In this document: positions 34,080 to 42,989 of the stretch, in pieces
How the letters are laid out: each line of letters begins with the position of its first letter
How positions within the stretch are numbered: the first letter of the stretch is position 1
Source: Ectopseudomonas mendocina
GTDB taxonomy: Bacteria; Pseudomonadota; Gammaproteobacteria; Pseudomonadales; Pseudomonadaceae
DNA: 64,000 bases
NCBI RefSeq assembly: GCF_016008875.1
Contig: NZ_JADTQG010000017.1
Coordinates: 99,333 to 163,332 of the forward strand
Direction: 5' to 3'
Position numbers and translations under genes: made by a program
Notes under the pieces: generated by a model
Told to the model about the DNA's origin: nothing
Database searches by the model: none
Seen by the model: only the letters and a program-made list of their open reading frames with translations

Positions 34080-35228
34080 ATGAGCCTCAATATTTTCTGG
34101 TTCCTGCCCACCCATGGTGATGGCAAGTACCTGGGCACCGCCGAAGGCGCGCGCGCCGTCGACCACGGCTACCTGGCGCAGATCGCCCAGGCGGCTGATC
34201 GCCTCGGTTTCGGCGGCGTGCTGATTCCGACAGGACGTTCCTGCGAGGACTCCTGGCTGGTGGCGGCCTCGCTGATCCCGGTCACGCAGAGCCTGAAGTT
34301 CCTCGTCGCCCTGCGCCCTGGGATCATTTCGCCGACCGTGGCCGCGCGCCAGGCCGCGACCCTGGATCGCCTGTCGAACGGCCGTGCGCTGTTCAATCTG
34401 GTGACCGGCGGCGACCCGGACGAGCTGGCTGGTGATGGCCTGCATCTGTCCCATGCCGAACGCTATGAAGCGTCCGTCGAATTCACCCGCATCTGGCGCC
34501 GCGTGCTGGAAGGCGAAACCGTCGACTACGACGGCAAGCACATCCAGGTGAAGGGCGCCAAGTTGCTTTACCCGCCGATCCAGCAGCCGCGTCCGCCGCT
34601 GTATTTTGGTGGTTCCTCCGATGCGGCGCAGGACCTGGCCGCCGAGCAGGTCGAGCTGTACCTGACCTGGGGCGAGCCGCCGGCCGCTGTGGCCGAGAAG
34701 ATCGCCCAGGTGCGCGCGAAGGCGGCCAAGCAGGGGCGAGAAGTGCGCTTCGGCATTCGTCTGCACGTGATCGTGCGCGAGACCAACGAGGAGGCCTGGG
34801 CGGCGGCGGATCGCCTGATCAGTCACCTGGATCAGGACACCATCGACCGCGCCCAGGCGTCGCTGGCGCGCTTCGACTCCGTCGGCCAACAGCGCATGGC
34901 CGCCCTGCACGGCGGCAAGACCGACAACCTGGAAGTGTCGCCGAACCTCTGGGCCGGTGTCGGCCTGGTGCGCGGCGGCGCCGGCACCGCGTTGGTCGGC
35001 GATGGCCCGACCGTGGCGGCGCGGGTCAGGGAGTACGCCGACCTTGGAATCGACACCTTCATCTTCTCCGGCTATCCGCATCTGGAAGAGTCGTACCGGG
35101 TCGCCGAGCTGCTGTTCCCGCACCTGGACGTGGCTCAGCCGCAGCGCCCGGAGAGCCGCGGCTATGTCAGCCCGTTCGGCGAAATGATCTCCAGCGACAT
35201 TTTGCCGAAGGCGGTTTCGGCGAGCTGA
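34080..35228 (+). CDS. ssuD: FMNH2-dependent alkanesulfonate monooxygenase SsuD
   Basis: 382 residues (family about 380), luciferase-like TIM barrel. Motifs NIFWFLPTHGDGKYLG, PTGRSCEDSWLVAASL (with the conserved Cys54) and DRLSNGRALFNLVTGGDPDE. Cleaves C1-C14-type alkanesulfonates into sulfite and aldehyde using FMNH2 from SsuE. ATG 34080 has AAGGAG upstream; the frame is open further back through the repeat. Confidence 0.95.
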   Translation: MSLNIFWFLPTHGDGKYLGTAEGARAVDHGYLAQIAQAADRLGFGGVLIPTGRSCEDSWLVAASLIPVTQSLKFLVALRPGIISPTVAARQAATLDRLSNGRALFNLVTGGDPDELAGDGLHLSHAERYEASVEFTRIWRRVLEGETVDYDGKHIQVKGAKLLYPPIQQPRPPLYFGGSSDAAQDLAAEQVELYLTWGEPPAAVAEKIAQVRAKAAKQGREVRFGIRLHVIVRETNEEAWAAADRLISHLDQDTIDRAQASLARFDSVGQQRMAALHGGKTDNLEVSPNLWAGVGLVRGGAGTALVGDGPTVAARVREYADLGIDTFIFSGYPHLEESYRVAELLFPHLDVAQPQRPESRGYVSPFGEMISSDILPKAVSAS

Positions 35229-35250
35229 GGATGGCGCAGGCATAGGTCTT

Positions 35251-35592
35251 CCCGGATTGCATCCGGGCTACGGGGGCAGATGTAGCCCGGATGCAATCCG
35301 GGATGGCTGGGCACATGCCCCCTCTCCCCAACCCTCTCCCCGGAGGGGCGAGGGAGCTGTGCGGCGCCGCTGGTTCGCTCGATGGCACGGTTTGGCTTCC
35401 CTCTCCCGCTTGCGGGAGAGGGGCTGGGGAGAGGGCCGATGTAGCCCGGATGCAATCCGCGCTCCCCAACCCTCTCCCCGGAGGAGCGAGGGGGCGCCGT
35501 TGGTTTGCCCGGTGGCACGGTTCGGCTCCCCTCTCCCGCTTGCGGGAGAGGGGCTGGGGGAGAGGGTTGATGTAGCCCGGATGAAATCCGGG
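35251..35592. repeat. Composite repeat array with a tandem duplication between ssuD and ssuC
   Basis: The 402-base gap is nearly all repeat: palindromes CCCGGATTGCATCCGGGCTA at 35251 and GTAGCCCGGATGCAATCCGG at 35282, then two copies of a roughly 130-base unit (35324-35459 and 35462-35590). Each copy has CTCCCCAACCCTCTCCCCGG, a GGTTnGCnCGnTGGCACGGTT segment, CCTCTCCCGCTTGCGGGAGAGGGG and TGTAGCCCGGATG. No CRISPR-like uniform spacers are present. The gap otherwise holds no gene. Confidence 0.85.
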
Positions 35593-35630
35593 GACACGTG
35601 GACGGCTAAATAGAATTCTTCGAGGCAACC

Positions 35631-36425
35631 ATGAGCAACACGACTCTTCACAAATTGGGCCTGCGCGCTGCGCCCTGGGCCTTGCCGCTGGGGCTGCTGG
35701 CCGCCTGGCAACTGGCGGTAGCCAGTGGCTGGCTGTCCAGCCGCATCCTGCCGGCGCCCAGCGCCGTGCTCGCCGCCGGCTGGCAGTTGCTGGCCTCAGG
35801 TGAAATCTGGCAGCACCTGGCGATCAGTGGCCAGCGCGCCGGGATCGGCTTCGCCATCGGCGGCGGTATCGGCCTGCTGCTAGGCTTTATCACCGGCCTG
35901 TCGAAATGGGGCGAGCGCTTTCTCGACAGCTCGGTGCAGATGATCCGCAACGTGCCGCACCTGGCGCTGATACCGCTGGTGATCCTCTGGTTCGGCATCG
36001 ACGAGGCGGCCAAGGTGTTCCTGGTCGCGCTCGGCACCCTGTTCCCCATCTACCTCAACACCTACCACGGCATCCGCAACGTCGACCCGGCGTTGGTGGA
36101 GATGGCGCGCAGCTATGGCTTGTCCGGCTTCTCGCTGTTCCGCCAGGTGATCCTGCCCGGCGCGCTGCCGTCGATCCTGGTGGGCGTGCGTTTCGCCCTC
36201 GGCTTTATGTGGCTGACCTTGATCGTCGCCGAGACCATCTCGGCCAGCAGCGGTATCGGTTACCTGGCGATGAACGCCCGCGAGTTCCTGCAGACTGACG
36301 TGGTGGTGCTGGCGATCCTGCTCTATGCGGCGCTCGGCAAGCTGGCCGACGTCGCCGCCCGTGGTCTTGAGCGCGCCTGGCTGCGCTGGCATCCGGCCTA
36401 TCAGGCCAAGGCAGGTGGGCAATGA
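35631..36425 (+). CDS. ssuC: Aliphatic sulfonate ABC permease SsuC
   Basis: 264 residues, six membrane segments; EAA loop near MARSYGLSGFSLFRQVILPGALPSILVG. Inner-membrane channel for sulfonates. The stop overlaps ssuB (ATGA). It is the intact counterpart that defines the frameshift in the permease at 18438. Confidence 0.94.
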   Translation: MSNTTLHKLGLRAAPWALPLGLLAAWQLAVASGWLSSRILPAPSAVLAAGWQLLASGEIWQHLAISGQRAGIGFAIGGGIGLLLGFITGLSKWGERFLDSSVQMIRNVPHLALIPLVILWFGIDEAAKVFLVALGTLFPIYLNTYHGIRNVDPALVEMARSYGLSGFSLFRQVILPGALPSILVGVRFALGFMWLTLIVAETISASSGIGYLAMNAREFLQTDVVVLAILLYAALGKLADVAARGLERAWLRWHPAYQAKAGGQ

Positions 36426-37237
36426 CTGCACTGCACAACATTCCCCAAGGCATTGCGTCGGGCGGCGTTCCGCTGGCAATCGAGAACATCGACAAATCCT
36501 TCGGCGAGCGTCAGGTGCTCAAGGGCATTGACCTGCATATCCCGGCCGGGCAGTTCGTTGCTGTGGTCGGCCGCAGTGGCTGCGGCAAGAGCACGCTGCT
36601 GCGCCTGCTGGCCGGGCTGGATCAGCCCAGCGGCGGCCAGCTGCTGGCCGGCAGCGGCTCGCTCAACGCTGTGCGTGAAGACATCCGCCTGATGTTCCAG
36701 GACTCGCGCCTGCTGCCCTGGAAGCGAGTGATCGACAATGTCGGCCTGGGCCTTTCCGGCAACTGGCGCAAGCAGGCGGAAGAGGCGTTGGCGGCGGTCG
36801 GCCTGGCGGATCGCGCAGGTGAATGGCCGGCAGCACTGTCCGGCGGGCAGAAGCAGCGCGTGGCTCTGGCCCGTGCGCTGATCCATCGCCCGCGCCTGCT
36901 GCTGCTCGACGAGCCGCTGGGCGCGCTGGATGCCTTGACCCGTATCGAGATGCAGCAACTGATCGAGCGCCTGTGGCAGCAGCATGGCTTCACCGTGCTG
37001 CTGGTCACCCACGACGTGGCCGAGGCGGTGGCCGTGGCCGATCGGGTGATCCTGATCGAGGACGGCCAGATCGGCCTCGACCTCGACGTGCAACTGGTGC
37101 GCCCGCGTCCCCATGGCTCGCCGCTGCTGGCGGCATTGGAAGCGCGCGTGCTTGACCGCGTTCTGGCGCAGCCGGAATTGCCGACGCCACCGGAACCCGT
37201 ATCACCTCTGCCCACGCAACTGCGTTGGGCGCTTTAA
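36422..37237 (+). CDS. ssuB: Aliphatic sulfonate ABC ATPase SsuB
   Basis: 271 residues: Walker A GRSGCGKST, Q-loop MFQDSRLLPW, signature LSGGQKQR, Walker B LLLLDEPLGALD, LLVTHD. Energises sulfonate import. The start overlaps the ssuC stop. A repeat separates it from ssuF. Confidence 0.95.
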   Translation: MTALHNIPQGIASGGVPLAIENIDKSFGERQVLKGIDLHIPAGQFVAVVGRSGCGKSTLLRLLAGLDQPSGGQLLAGSGSLNAVREDIRLMFQDSRLLPWKRVIDNVGLGLSGNWRKQAEEALAAVGLADRAGEWPAALSGGQKQRVALARALIHRPRLLLLDEPLGALDALTRIEMQQLIERLWQQHGFTVLLVTHDVAEAVAVADRVILIEDGQIGLDLDVQLVRPRPHGSPLLAALEARVLDRVLAQPELPTPPEPVSPLPTQLRWAL

Positions 37238-37238
37238 C

Positions 37239-37314
37239 GCAGCTAAAAGCTGCAAGCCACAAGCTCCAAGCAAGAGCCGCGCGCTTTTTACTTGCAGCTT
37301 GAAGCTTGCCGCTG
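37239..37314. repeat. AGCTAAAAGCT-type inverted repeat between ssuB and ssuF
   Basis: AGCTAAAAGCTGCAAGCCAC and CTTGCAGCTTGAAGCTTGCC are inverse-related. Same family as 32785-32868. Confidence 0.75.
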
Positions 37315-37339
37315 ATTTTCGACCCCAGGAGAAAAACCC

Positions 37340-37555
37340 ATGACCATCAAAGCCATCAACGTGCGTAACCAGTTCAAGGGCAGCATCAAGGAAATCGTCG
37401 TCGGCGACGTGCTGTCGGAAATCGACGTGCAGACCGCTGCCGGCATCGTCACTTCGGTGATTACCACCCGTTCCGTGCGTGAGCTGGAGCTGCAGGTGGG
37501 TAGCGAGGTGATCGCCTTCGTCAAATCCACCGAGGTGTCCATCGCCAAGCTGTAA
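37340..37555 (+). CDS. ssuF: SsuF, TOBE-domain molybdopterin/oxyanion-binding protein
   Basis: 71 residues forming a single TOBE/MopI domain (IKAINVRNQFKGSIKEI, ELELQVGSEVIAFVKSTEVS). In pseudomonads it ends the ssu operon and is needed for growth on some sulfonates; how is unclear. No internal Met or Cys. AGGAG is well placed. Confidence 0.92.
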   Translation: MTIKAINVRNQFKGSIKEIVVGDVLSEIDVQTAAGIVTSVITTRSVRELELQVGSEVIAFVKSTEVSIAKL

Positions 37556-37900
37556 GAACCTTGCATAGTTCTTCGGAATAAGCCGCTTGCGATCTTGTAG
37601 GAGCGGCTTTAGCCGCGAGCTCTTTGCGCCCCAATAAAGCTCGGGGCTGAAGCCCCTCCTACATGCTCACCGAACGCTTTTGCCTTGTAGTTTTCAGGCA
37701 AATAAAGATCGTGAACAGGTCCTAAAAGTGGTTGCCTGAGCAGCCTTCGGATACGAGGGCTGCATGGCGTTTTCGAAGGCAAAGAGAGGCTGGTTATAAG
37801 ACGCAAAGAAAAAGATATTTTTCAGCTATATGTTTTTTCTGCAGAATCGCGCCATCAAATAGCCTGCCTGCAGGCTTCTCTTGCGATAAGGACGCCTTAG
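37556..37900. other. Gap between ssuF and sbp with a REP pair and probable sbp promoter
   Basis: GTAGGAGCGGCTTTAGCCGC and its inverted partner GGGGCTGAAGCCCCTCCTAC form a REP pair at 37595-37663. From 37795 an AT-rich part (TTATAAGACGCAAAGAAAAA, then GATATTTTTCAGCTATATG) precedes sbp and is the likely promoter and activator region. No gene is apparent. Confidence 0.6.
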
Positions 37901-38917
37901 ATGCTGAAGAAGATCGTTCTGGCCACCGTGGCCAGCGCCACCCTGCTGACCGGCTCGCTGAGCCATGCTGCGGCCGATACGCCATTCCACAACGCCTCCT
38001 ACGACATCGCTCGCGAACTGTTCGGCGAGATCAACCCGCTGTTCGTCGAGCATTGGAAGCAGCAGAGCGGCAAGGAAGTGAAGATCATCCAGTCGTTCGC
38101 CGGTACTTCGCGTCAGGCGCAGGACATCATTCAGGGCAAGAAGGTCGACGTGGTCACCTTCAACCAGGTGACCGACGTGGACATTCTGGCCAAGCGCAAG
38201 CTGCTGCGCGAGGACTGGGCCCAGCAGTTCCCCAACAACAGCTCGCCGTACTACAGCACCACCGCCTTCCTGGTGCGCGAAGGCAACCCGAAGAACATCA
38301 AGAGCTGGGACGACCTGATTCGCGATGACGTGAAGCTGGTATTCCCCAACCCGAAAACCTCCGGCAACGCCCGCTACAGCTACCTGGGCGCCTGGCTGTT
38401 CGCCAACGAGAAATTCAATGGCGACCAGGAGAAGGTGAAAACCTTCGTCGGCAAGGTGCTGAAGAACGTCGAGAACTTCCCCACCGGCGGCCGAGGTGCC
38501 ACCGTGGCCTTCGCCCAGAACGGCCAGGGCGACGTGCTGCTGACTTTCGAATCGGAAGTGATCAACATTGCCAAGGGTGACGAGTTCAAGTCCGCCAACC
38601 TGGAAATCGTGGTGCCGGAAGTCAGCGTCCTAGCCGAATTCCCGGTGGCCATCGTCGACAAGGTAGCCGACGAGCGCGGTACCCGCGAGCAGGCCAAGGC
38701 CTTCCTCGACTTCCAGTACAGCAAGGATATTCAGCAACTGCTGACTCGCTACAACTACCGCGTGCACAACCCGGAAGTGGTCGAGGCGACCAAGGCGCAG
38801 TTCGCTCCGGTGCGCCTGATCAACCCGACCGAGGTGCTGGGCAGCTGGGACGAGATCACCGCCAAGCACTTCGACAACGGTGGTATCCTCGACCAGCTTC
38901 TCGCAGAGGGTCGCTGA
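37901..38917 (+). CDS. sbp: Periplasmic sulfate-binding protein Sbp
   Basis: 338 residues. Signal peptide ends near LSHAAA; mature start DTPFHNASYDIARELFGEIN. Family blocks IIQSFAGTSRQAQDIIQG, TSGNARYSYLGAW and PTGGRGATVAFAQ are present. Supplies sulfate/thiosulfate to CysTWA. The mature chain lacks Met and Cys altogether. ATAAGGA lies before the ATG. Confidence 0.95.
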   Translation: MLKKIVLATVASATLLTGSLSHAAADTPFHNASYDIARELFGEINPLFVEHWKQQSGKEVKIIQSFAGTSRQAQDIIQGKKVDVVTFNQVTDVDILAKRKLLREDWAQQFPNNSSPYYSTTAFLVREGNPKNIKSWDDLIRDDVKLVFPNPKTSGNARYSYLGAWLFANEKFNGDQEKVKTFVGKVLKNVENFPTGGRGATVAFAQNGQGDVLLTFESEVINIAKGDEFKSANLEIVVPEVSVLAEFPVAIVDKVADERGTREQAKAFLDFQYSKDIQQLLTRYNYRVHNPEVVEATKAQFAPVRLINPTEVLGSWDEITAKHFDNGGILDQLLAEGR

Positions 38918-38982
38918 TAGCGACGGTCTGGCGTAGGGCGGGTGTAACCCGCCAGCCGGGAGTGCGAGCATCGTAATGGTCC

Positions 38983-39015
38983 AGTTGGCCGCCTTTTTGG
39001 CGGCCAACTGCATTT
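38983..39015 (+). terminator. Strong hairpin between sbp and cysT (partial terminator/attenuator)
   Basis: AGTTGGCCGCC / GGCGGCCAACT are an exact 11-base stem with a TTTTT loop, followed by GCATTT. With little U-run after it, it probably reduces read-through and protects the sbp end, giving more binding protein than permease. An extra GGCGGG...CCCGCC hairpin lies at 38938-38954. Confidence 0.7.
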
Positions 39016-39033
39016 GTAGAGCCGAGCTTTTTC

Positions 39034-39873
39034 GTGAGTAAACCGACGCTGTTCTTCCTGCAGACTCCGCTGCTGCCTGGCTTCGGCCTGAGCTTCGGCG
39101 TTAGCGTGCTGTATCTCTCCCTGGTGATCCTGCTGCCGCTGTCGGCGCTGCTGCTGTACGTCAGCGACATGACCTGGGCGCAGTATTGGTTCGCCATCAG
39201 CGATCCGCGCGTGGTGCAGACCTACAAGGTGACCATCTCGGCCGCGCTCTATTCGACCCTGGCGGTGCTGGTGCTGGGCCTGCTGCTGTCCTGGATCATC
39301 ACCCGCTATGATTTCCCCGGCCGGCGCATCGTCGATGCGCTGGTCGATCTGCCCTTTGCCCTGCCGACTTCGGTGGCCGGCCTGACCCTCGCCGCGCTGC
39401 TGGTACCCAACGGCTGGATCGGCCAGTGGCTGGGCTTCAAGGTGGCCTACGCCTACGCGGGTATCGTGGTGGCGATGGTGTTCACCAGCATTCCCTTCGT
39501 GGTGCGCACGGTGCAGCCGGTGCTGCAGGATCTCGGCTCGGAATACGAAGAGGCCGCGCGCACCCTCGGCGCCAGCCGTGTGCAGACCTTCCGCAAGGTG
39601 ATCCTGCCGACTCTGGCGCCGGCACTGGTCACCGGTGGCTCGCAGGCGTTCATCCGCAGTCTCGGTGAGTTCGGCGCGGTGATCATGATCGCCGGCAACA
39701 TTCCCTACCAGACGGAAGTCAGCTCGCTGATGATTTTCGTCCGTCTGCAGGAATTCAATTACCCGGCGGCAGCAGCCATCGCTTCGGTGATCCTGCTCGC
39801 GTCGCTGACTCTTCTGTTCCTCCTGCAGGTCGTGCAGGGGCGTCTGTTCGCATGGCAACGGCAAGGTCGATGA
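39034..39873 (+). CDS. cysT: Sulfate ABC permease CysT
   Basis: 279 residues from a GTG start, which is the only one near the conserved N-terminus (PLLPGFGLSFGVSVLYLSL). Six membrane segments; EAA loop at EEAARTLGASRVQTFRKVILPTLAPALVTG. Forms the sulfate channel with CysW. No good ribosome site is seen, and the upstream hairpin may limit its translation. Confidence 0.93.
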   Translation: MSKPTLFFLQTPLLPGFGLSFGVSVLYLSLVILLPLSALLLYVSDMTWAQYWFAISDPRVVQTYKVTISAALYSTLAVLVLGLLLSWIITRYDFPGRRIVDALVDLPFALPTSVAGLTLAALLVPNGWIGQWLGFKVAYAYAGIVVAMVFTSIPFVVRTVQPVLQDLGSEYEEAARTLGASRVQTFRKVILPTLAPALVTGGSQAFIRSLGEFGAVIMIAGNIPYQTEVSSLMIFVRLQEFNYPAAAAIASVILLASLTLLFLLQVVQGRLFAWQRQGR

Positions 39874-40697
39874 AAAAGCCCCAAGATTGGCGCCAGTGGG
39901 CGCTGGTAATCCTCGGTCTGATGGTGGTGGCGCTGATCCTGTTGGTGCCGCTGGCACTGATCTTCACCAAGGCGCTTGCCGGTGGGCTCGACCTGCTGTG
40001 GAGCAACCTCGGCGAGGACTACATGCTCCACGCCATCGGCCTGACCCTGCTGGTGGCGGCGATCACCGTGCCGCTGAACCTGTGCTTCGGCATCTGCCTG
40101 GCCTGGTGCGTGACCCACTACGATTTTCGCGGGCGCAAGTTGCTGACCACACTGATCGACATTCCCTACGCGGTGTCGCCGGTGGTCGCCGGTCTCTGCT
40201 ATCTGGTGGTGTACGGTCTGGAAAGCTTCATCGGCCGCTGGTTCTACGATCAGGGCCTGCAGCTGATGTTCGCCTGGCCGGGCATCGTCATGGTCACCGT
40301 GTTCGTCACCGCGCCCTACGTGGCGCGCATCCTGATTCCGGTGATGCAGACGCAAGGTCAGGACGAGGAAACCGCTGCGATGTGCCTGGGCGCCAGCGGC
40401 TGGCAGATCTTCCGCCGCATCAGCCTGCCGAAGATCAAGTGGGCGCTGCTGTACGGCGTCGTCGTCACCAATGCCCGCGCGGTGGGTGAGTTCGGCGCGG
40501 TGTCGGTGGTGTCCGGCACCATCATCAACCAGACCCTGACGTTGCCGCTGCTGGTCGATCAGCTCAACAACGACTACAAGCCGGCGGCTGCCTTCACCGC
40601 GGCCGGGCTGCTGGCGTGCATGGCGCTGCTCACGCTGTTCCTCAAGACCTTCATGGAATGGCGCCAGCGCCGCCTGATGCAACGCGCCGAGGCGTGA
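39852..40697 (+). CDS. cysW: Sulfate ABC permease CysW
   Basis: 281 residues from ATG 39852, or 275 from ATG 39870, which overlaps the cysT stop as ATGA and has AAGG upstream. Conserved blocks: TKALAGGLDLLWSNLGEDYMLHAI, WCVTHYDFRGRKLLTTLIDIPYAVSPVVAGL and EFGAVSVVSGTI. Partner of CysT. The expected ATPase gene cysA does not follow; a repeat-filled gap and an opposing gene do. Confidence 0.93.
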   Translation: MATARSMKKPQDWRQWALVILGLMVVALILLVPLALIFTKALAGGLDLLWSNLGEDYMLHAIGLTLLVAAITVPLNLCFGICLAWCVTHYDFRGRKLLTTLIDIPYAVSPVVAGLCYLVVYGLESFIGRWFYDQGLQLMFAWPGIVMVTVFVTAPYVARILIPVMQTQGQDEETAAMCLGASGWQIFRRISLPKIKWALLYGVVVTNARAVGEFGAVSVVSGTIINQTLTLPLLVDQLNNDYKPAAAFTAAGLLACMALLTLFLKTFMEWRQRRLMQRAEA

Positions 40698-40751
40698 TCG
40701 GGATGGCCGCTTGGGATGTGAAGTTTGGCATCCCTACGGCCTTCATGGCCT

Positions 40752-40944
40752 ATCGCGGCTGAAGCCGCTCCTACGGGAGCGGCGTTGTTTTGATCGTTTG
40801 ATCGTTACCACGCTCCGGCGTGGTAACCCGTTTAGGGACGCTTCGCGTCCCACGGTAATCCCCCCTGTAACAGCACTCCCACGCAGAGCGTGGGAGCGAT
40901 CAAGCGGAGCGTGGTGCTGGTGTAGGAGCGGCTTCAGCCGCGAT
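40752..40944. repeat. REP and GTTACCACGCTCC-type repeats after cysW
   Basis: A REP half (ATCGCGGCTGAAGCCGCTCC), then inverted pieces GTTACCACGCTCCGGCGTGG, GGGACGCTTCGCGTCCC and ACTCCCACGCAGAGCGTGGG, then another REP half TGTAGGAGCGGCTTCAGCCG (40921). The last provides the stop codon and final residues of the Hpt-GGDEF gene. No cysA remnant is visible here. Confidence 0.8.
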
Positions 40945-42602
40945 GCTCTTCCGAAGCTGCCACCTGCACCTGGTTGCGGCCACCATGCTTGGCCGCATAA
41001 AGCGCCTTGTCGGCGCGCTCGCGCAATTGTTCGGCCTGACTGTGTGCATCGGTGCCGGCTATACCGGCGCTGAGGGTGCAGGAAAATTCGCCGCCGTCGG
41101 CGATGAAGCGCAGCTCGGCGAAGCGTTCGCGGATCTCGTCGACGATCTGTTTGGCCTGCTGCGGTGTGCAGTCCGGCAGCACCGCGAGAAACTCCTCGCC
41201 GCCATAGCGCCCCAGGCTGTCGATCCGGCGCAGGCGCTGACGCAGCAGGTTGGCCAGCGCGCGAATGACACTGTCGCCGGCCGCGTGGCCATGCTCGTCG
41301 TTGACCCGTTTGAAGTGATCGATGTCCAGCATCACCACGCTGGCGCGGTTGCCGGTGCGTAGCGCGCGCTCCAGCTCGGTGGCCACCTGTTCCTTGATGT
41401 CGCCATGCTTGAGCAGGCCGGTCAGGCTGTCGCGCGACAGCGCATCTGACAGCAGGCGGGCGCGCTGCGCGCGGGAGAACACGGCGGCGACCAGGGCGTT
41501 GTCGGAAATCGGCTTGGTGACGAAATCGTCGCCGGCCTTGATCAGCGCATTCATCTGCTTGGCGATGTCGGTCTCTGCCGACAGGTAGATGATCGGTATG
41601 CGCAGCCAGTCGTCGTTGCAGCGGATGATCTGCGCCAGCTCGGGGCCGGTGCAGTCCGGCATGTTGACGTCGAGCAGCACCACCTCCGGATTGAAATCGC
41701 GCAGATGCTCGAAGATTTGCGCTGGGTCCTGAAGGATTTCCACCAGCATGCCCGCGTCGCGCAGCACCAGGCTGTAACGGCTGGCCAGGTCGCGGTCGTC
41801 ATCGACGATCAGCACCCGGTAGGGTTCGCCGCTCTGCTGGGCGAAGCAGCGCTCCAGGCGGCTTTCCAGCTGCGGGATGTCCACCGGCTTGGCGAAGAAA
41901 CCCTGCGCGCCGGCACGCACCGCCTGCAGCTGGGTGGCGAAGTCATGCTGGTGGGTCAGCACCAGCAGCGGCAGGGGCACTTCCAGTCGTTGCTGCAGGC
42001 GTGCAGCGTAATCCAGGCCGCTGCTGTCCTCGTTGGCCAGGTTGACGTCGACGATCAATGCATCCGGCAGTTGCTGCAGCAGAGCGTTATCGAGATCGGT
42101 TGTAGTCCGGAAATGTTCGGCACGATAACCAAAGTTGCTCAGCGTCAGGCGCATGTTTTCGCCGACGGCCATTTCATCTTCGAGAATGTAGATGAGCCGC
42201 GTATCGTTCTCGGTGCGTGCCAACGGCTTGGCCGTTTTCTGCTGTTCGTCCTGGCTGCTGTCGGCATCCGATTGCTCGCCGAGCTGCAGCAGCGCGGCCA
42301 CGAAGATGTCCAGGTCCTGTTGCTGGCGCTGCTGCTGTTCCAGCCAGCGTTCGGCCTGTTGTTCCAGTTCTCGCGCTTGCTGGCCGAGCAGGTCGAAACC
42401 GAAGGTGCCGGCGCTGCCGGCGAGGCGATGAAGCTGGTCGCGTAGCGCTCGCAGCAGTTGCCCGCGCTGCTCGTCGCTGGCCTCGAGCAGTTGCTCGCCC
42501 TGCTGCATCAGTTGCGGAAGCTCCTGGCGCAGGCGTTCGGCGAACTGCTGGCCGAGCTGTTGCAGATGTTGCTGCAGGGTCTGCGGGACGGCATTGCCCT
42601 GC

Positions 42603-42610
<8 letters not shown>
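40934..42610 (-). CDS. Hpt-REC-REC-GGDEF diguanylate cyclase
   Basis: 558 residues. N-terminal Hpt domain with LHRLAGSAGTFGF (phospho-His near 61), first receiver (about 137-255, Asp188, Lys241), second receiver (about 264-380, Asp314, Lys366), and a C-terminal GGDEF domain with GGEEF at 470-474 (active form). A product-inhibition RxxD is not obvious just upstream. It would receive phosphate and make c-di-GMP. Last gene of a seven-gene minus-strand unit; the start overlaps the REC gene by eight bases. The order Hpt-REC-REC-GGDEF is uncommon. The last three residues are encoded in a REP. Confidence 0.9.

Positions 42611-42981
<371 letters not shown>

Positions 42982-42989
<8 letters not shown>

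Noticed and set aside
35251..35592. CRISPR array
   Set aside because: Repeats are few, of several kinds and palindromic, without regular unique spacers; no cas genes are present.
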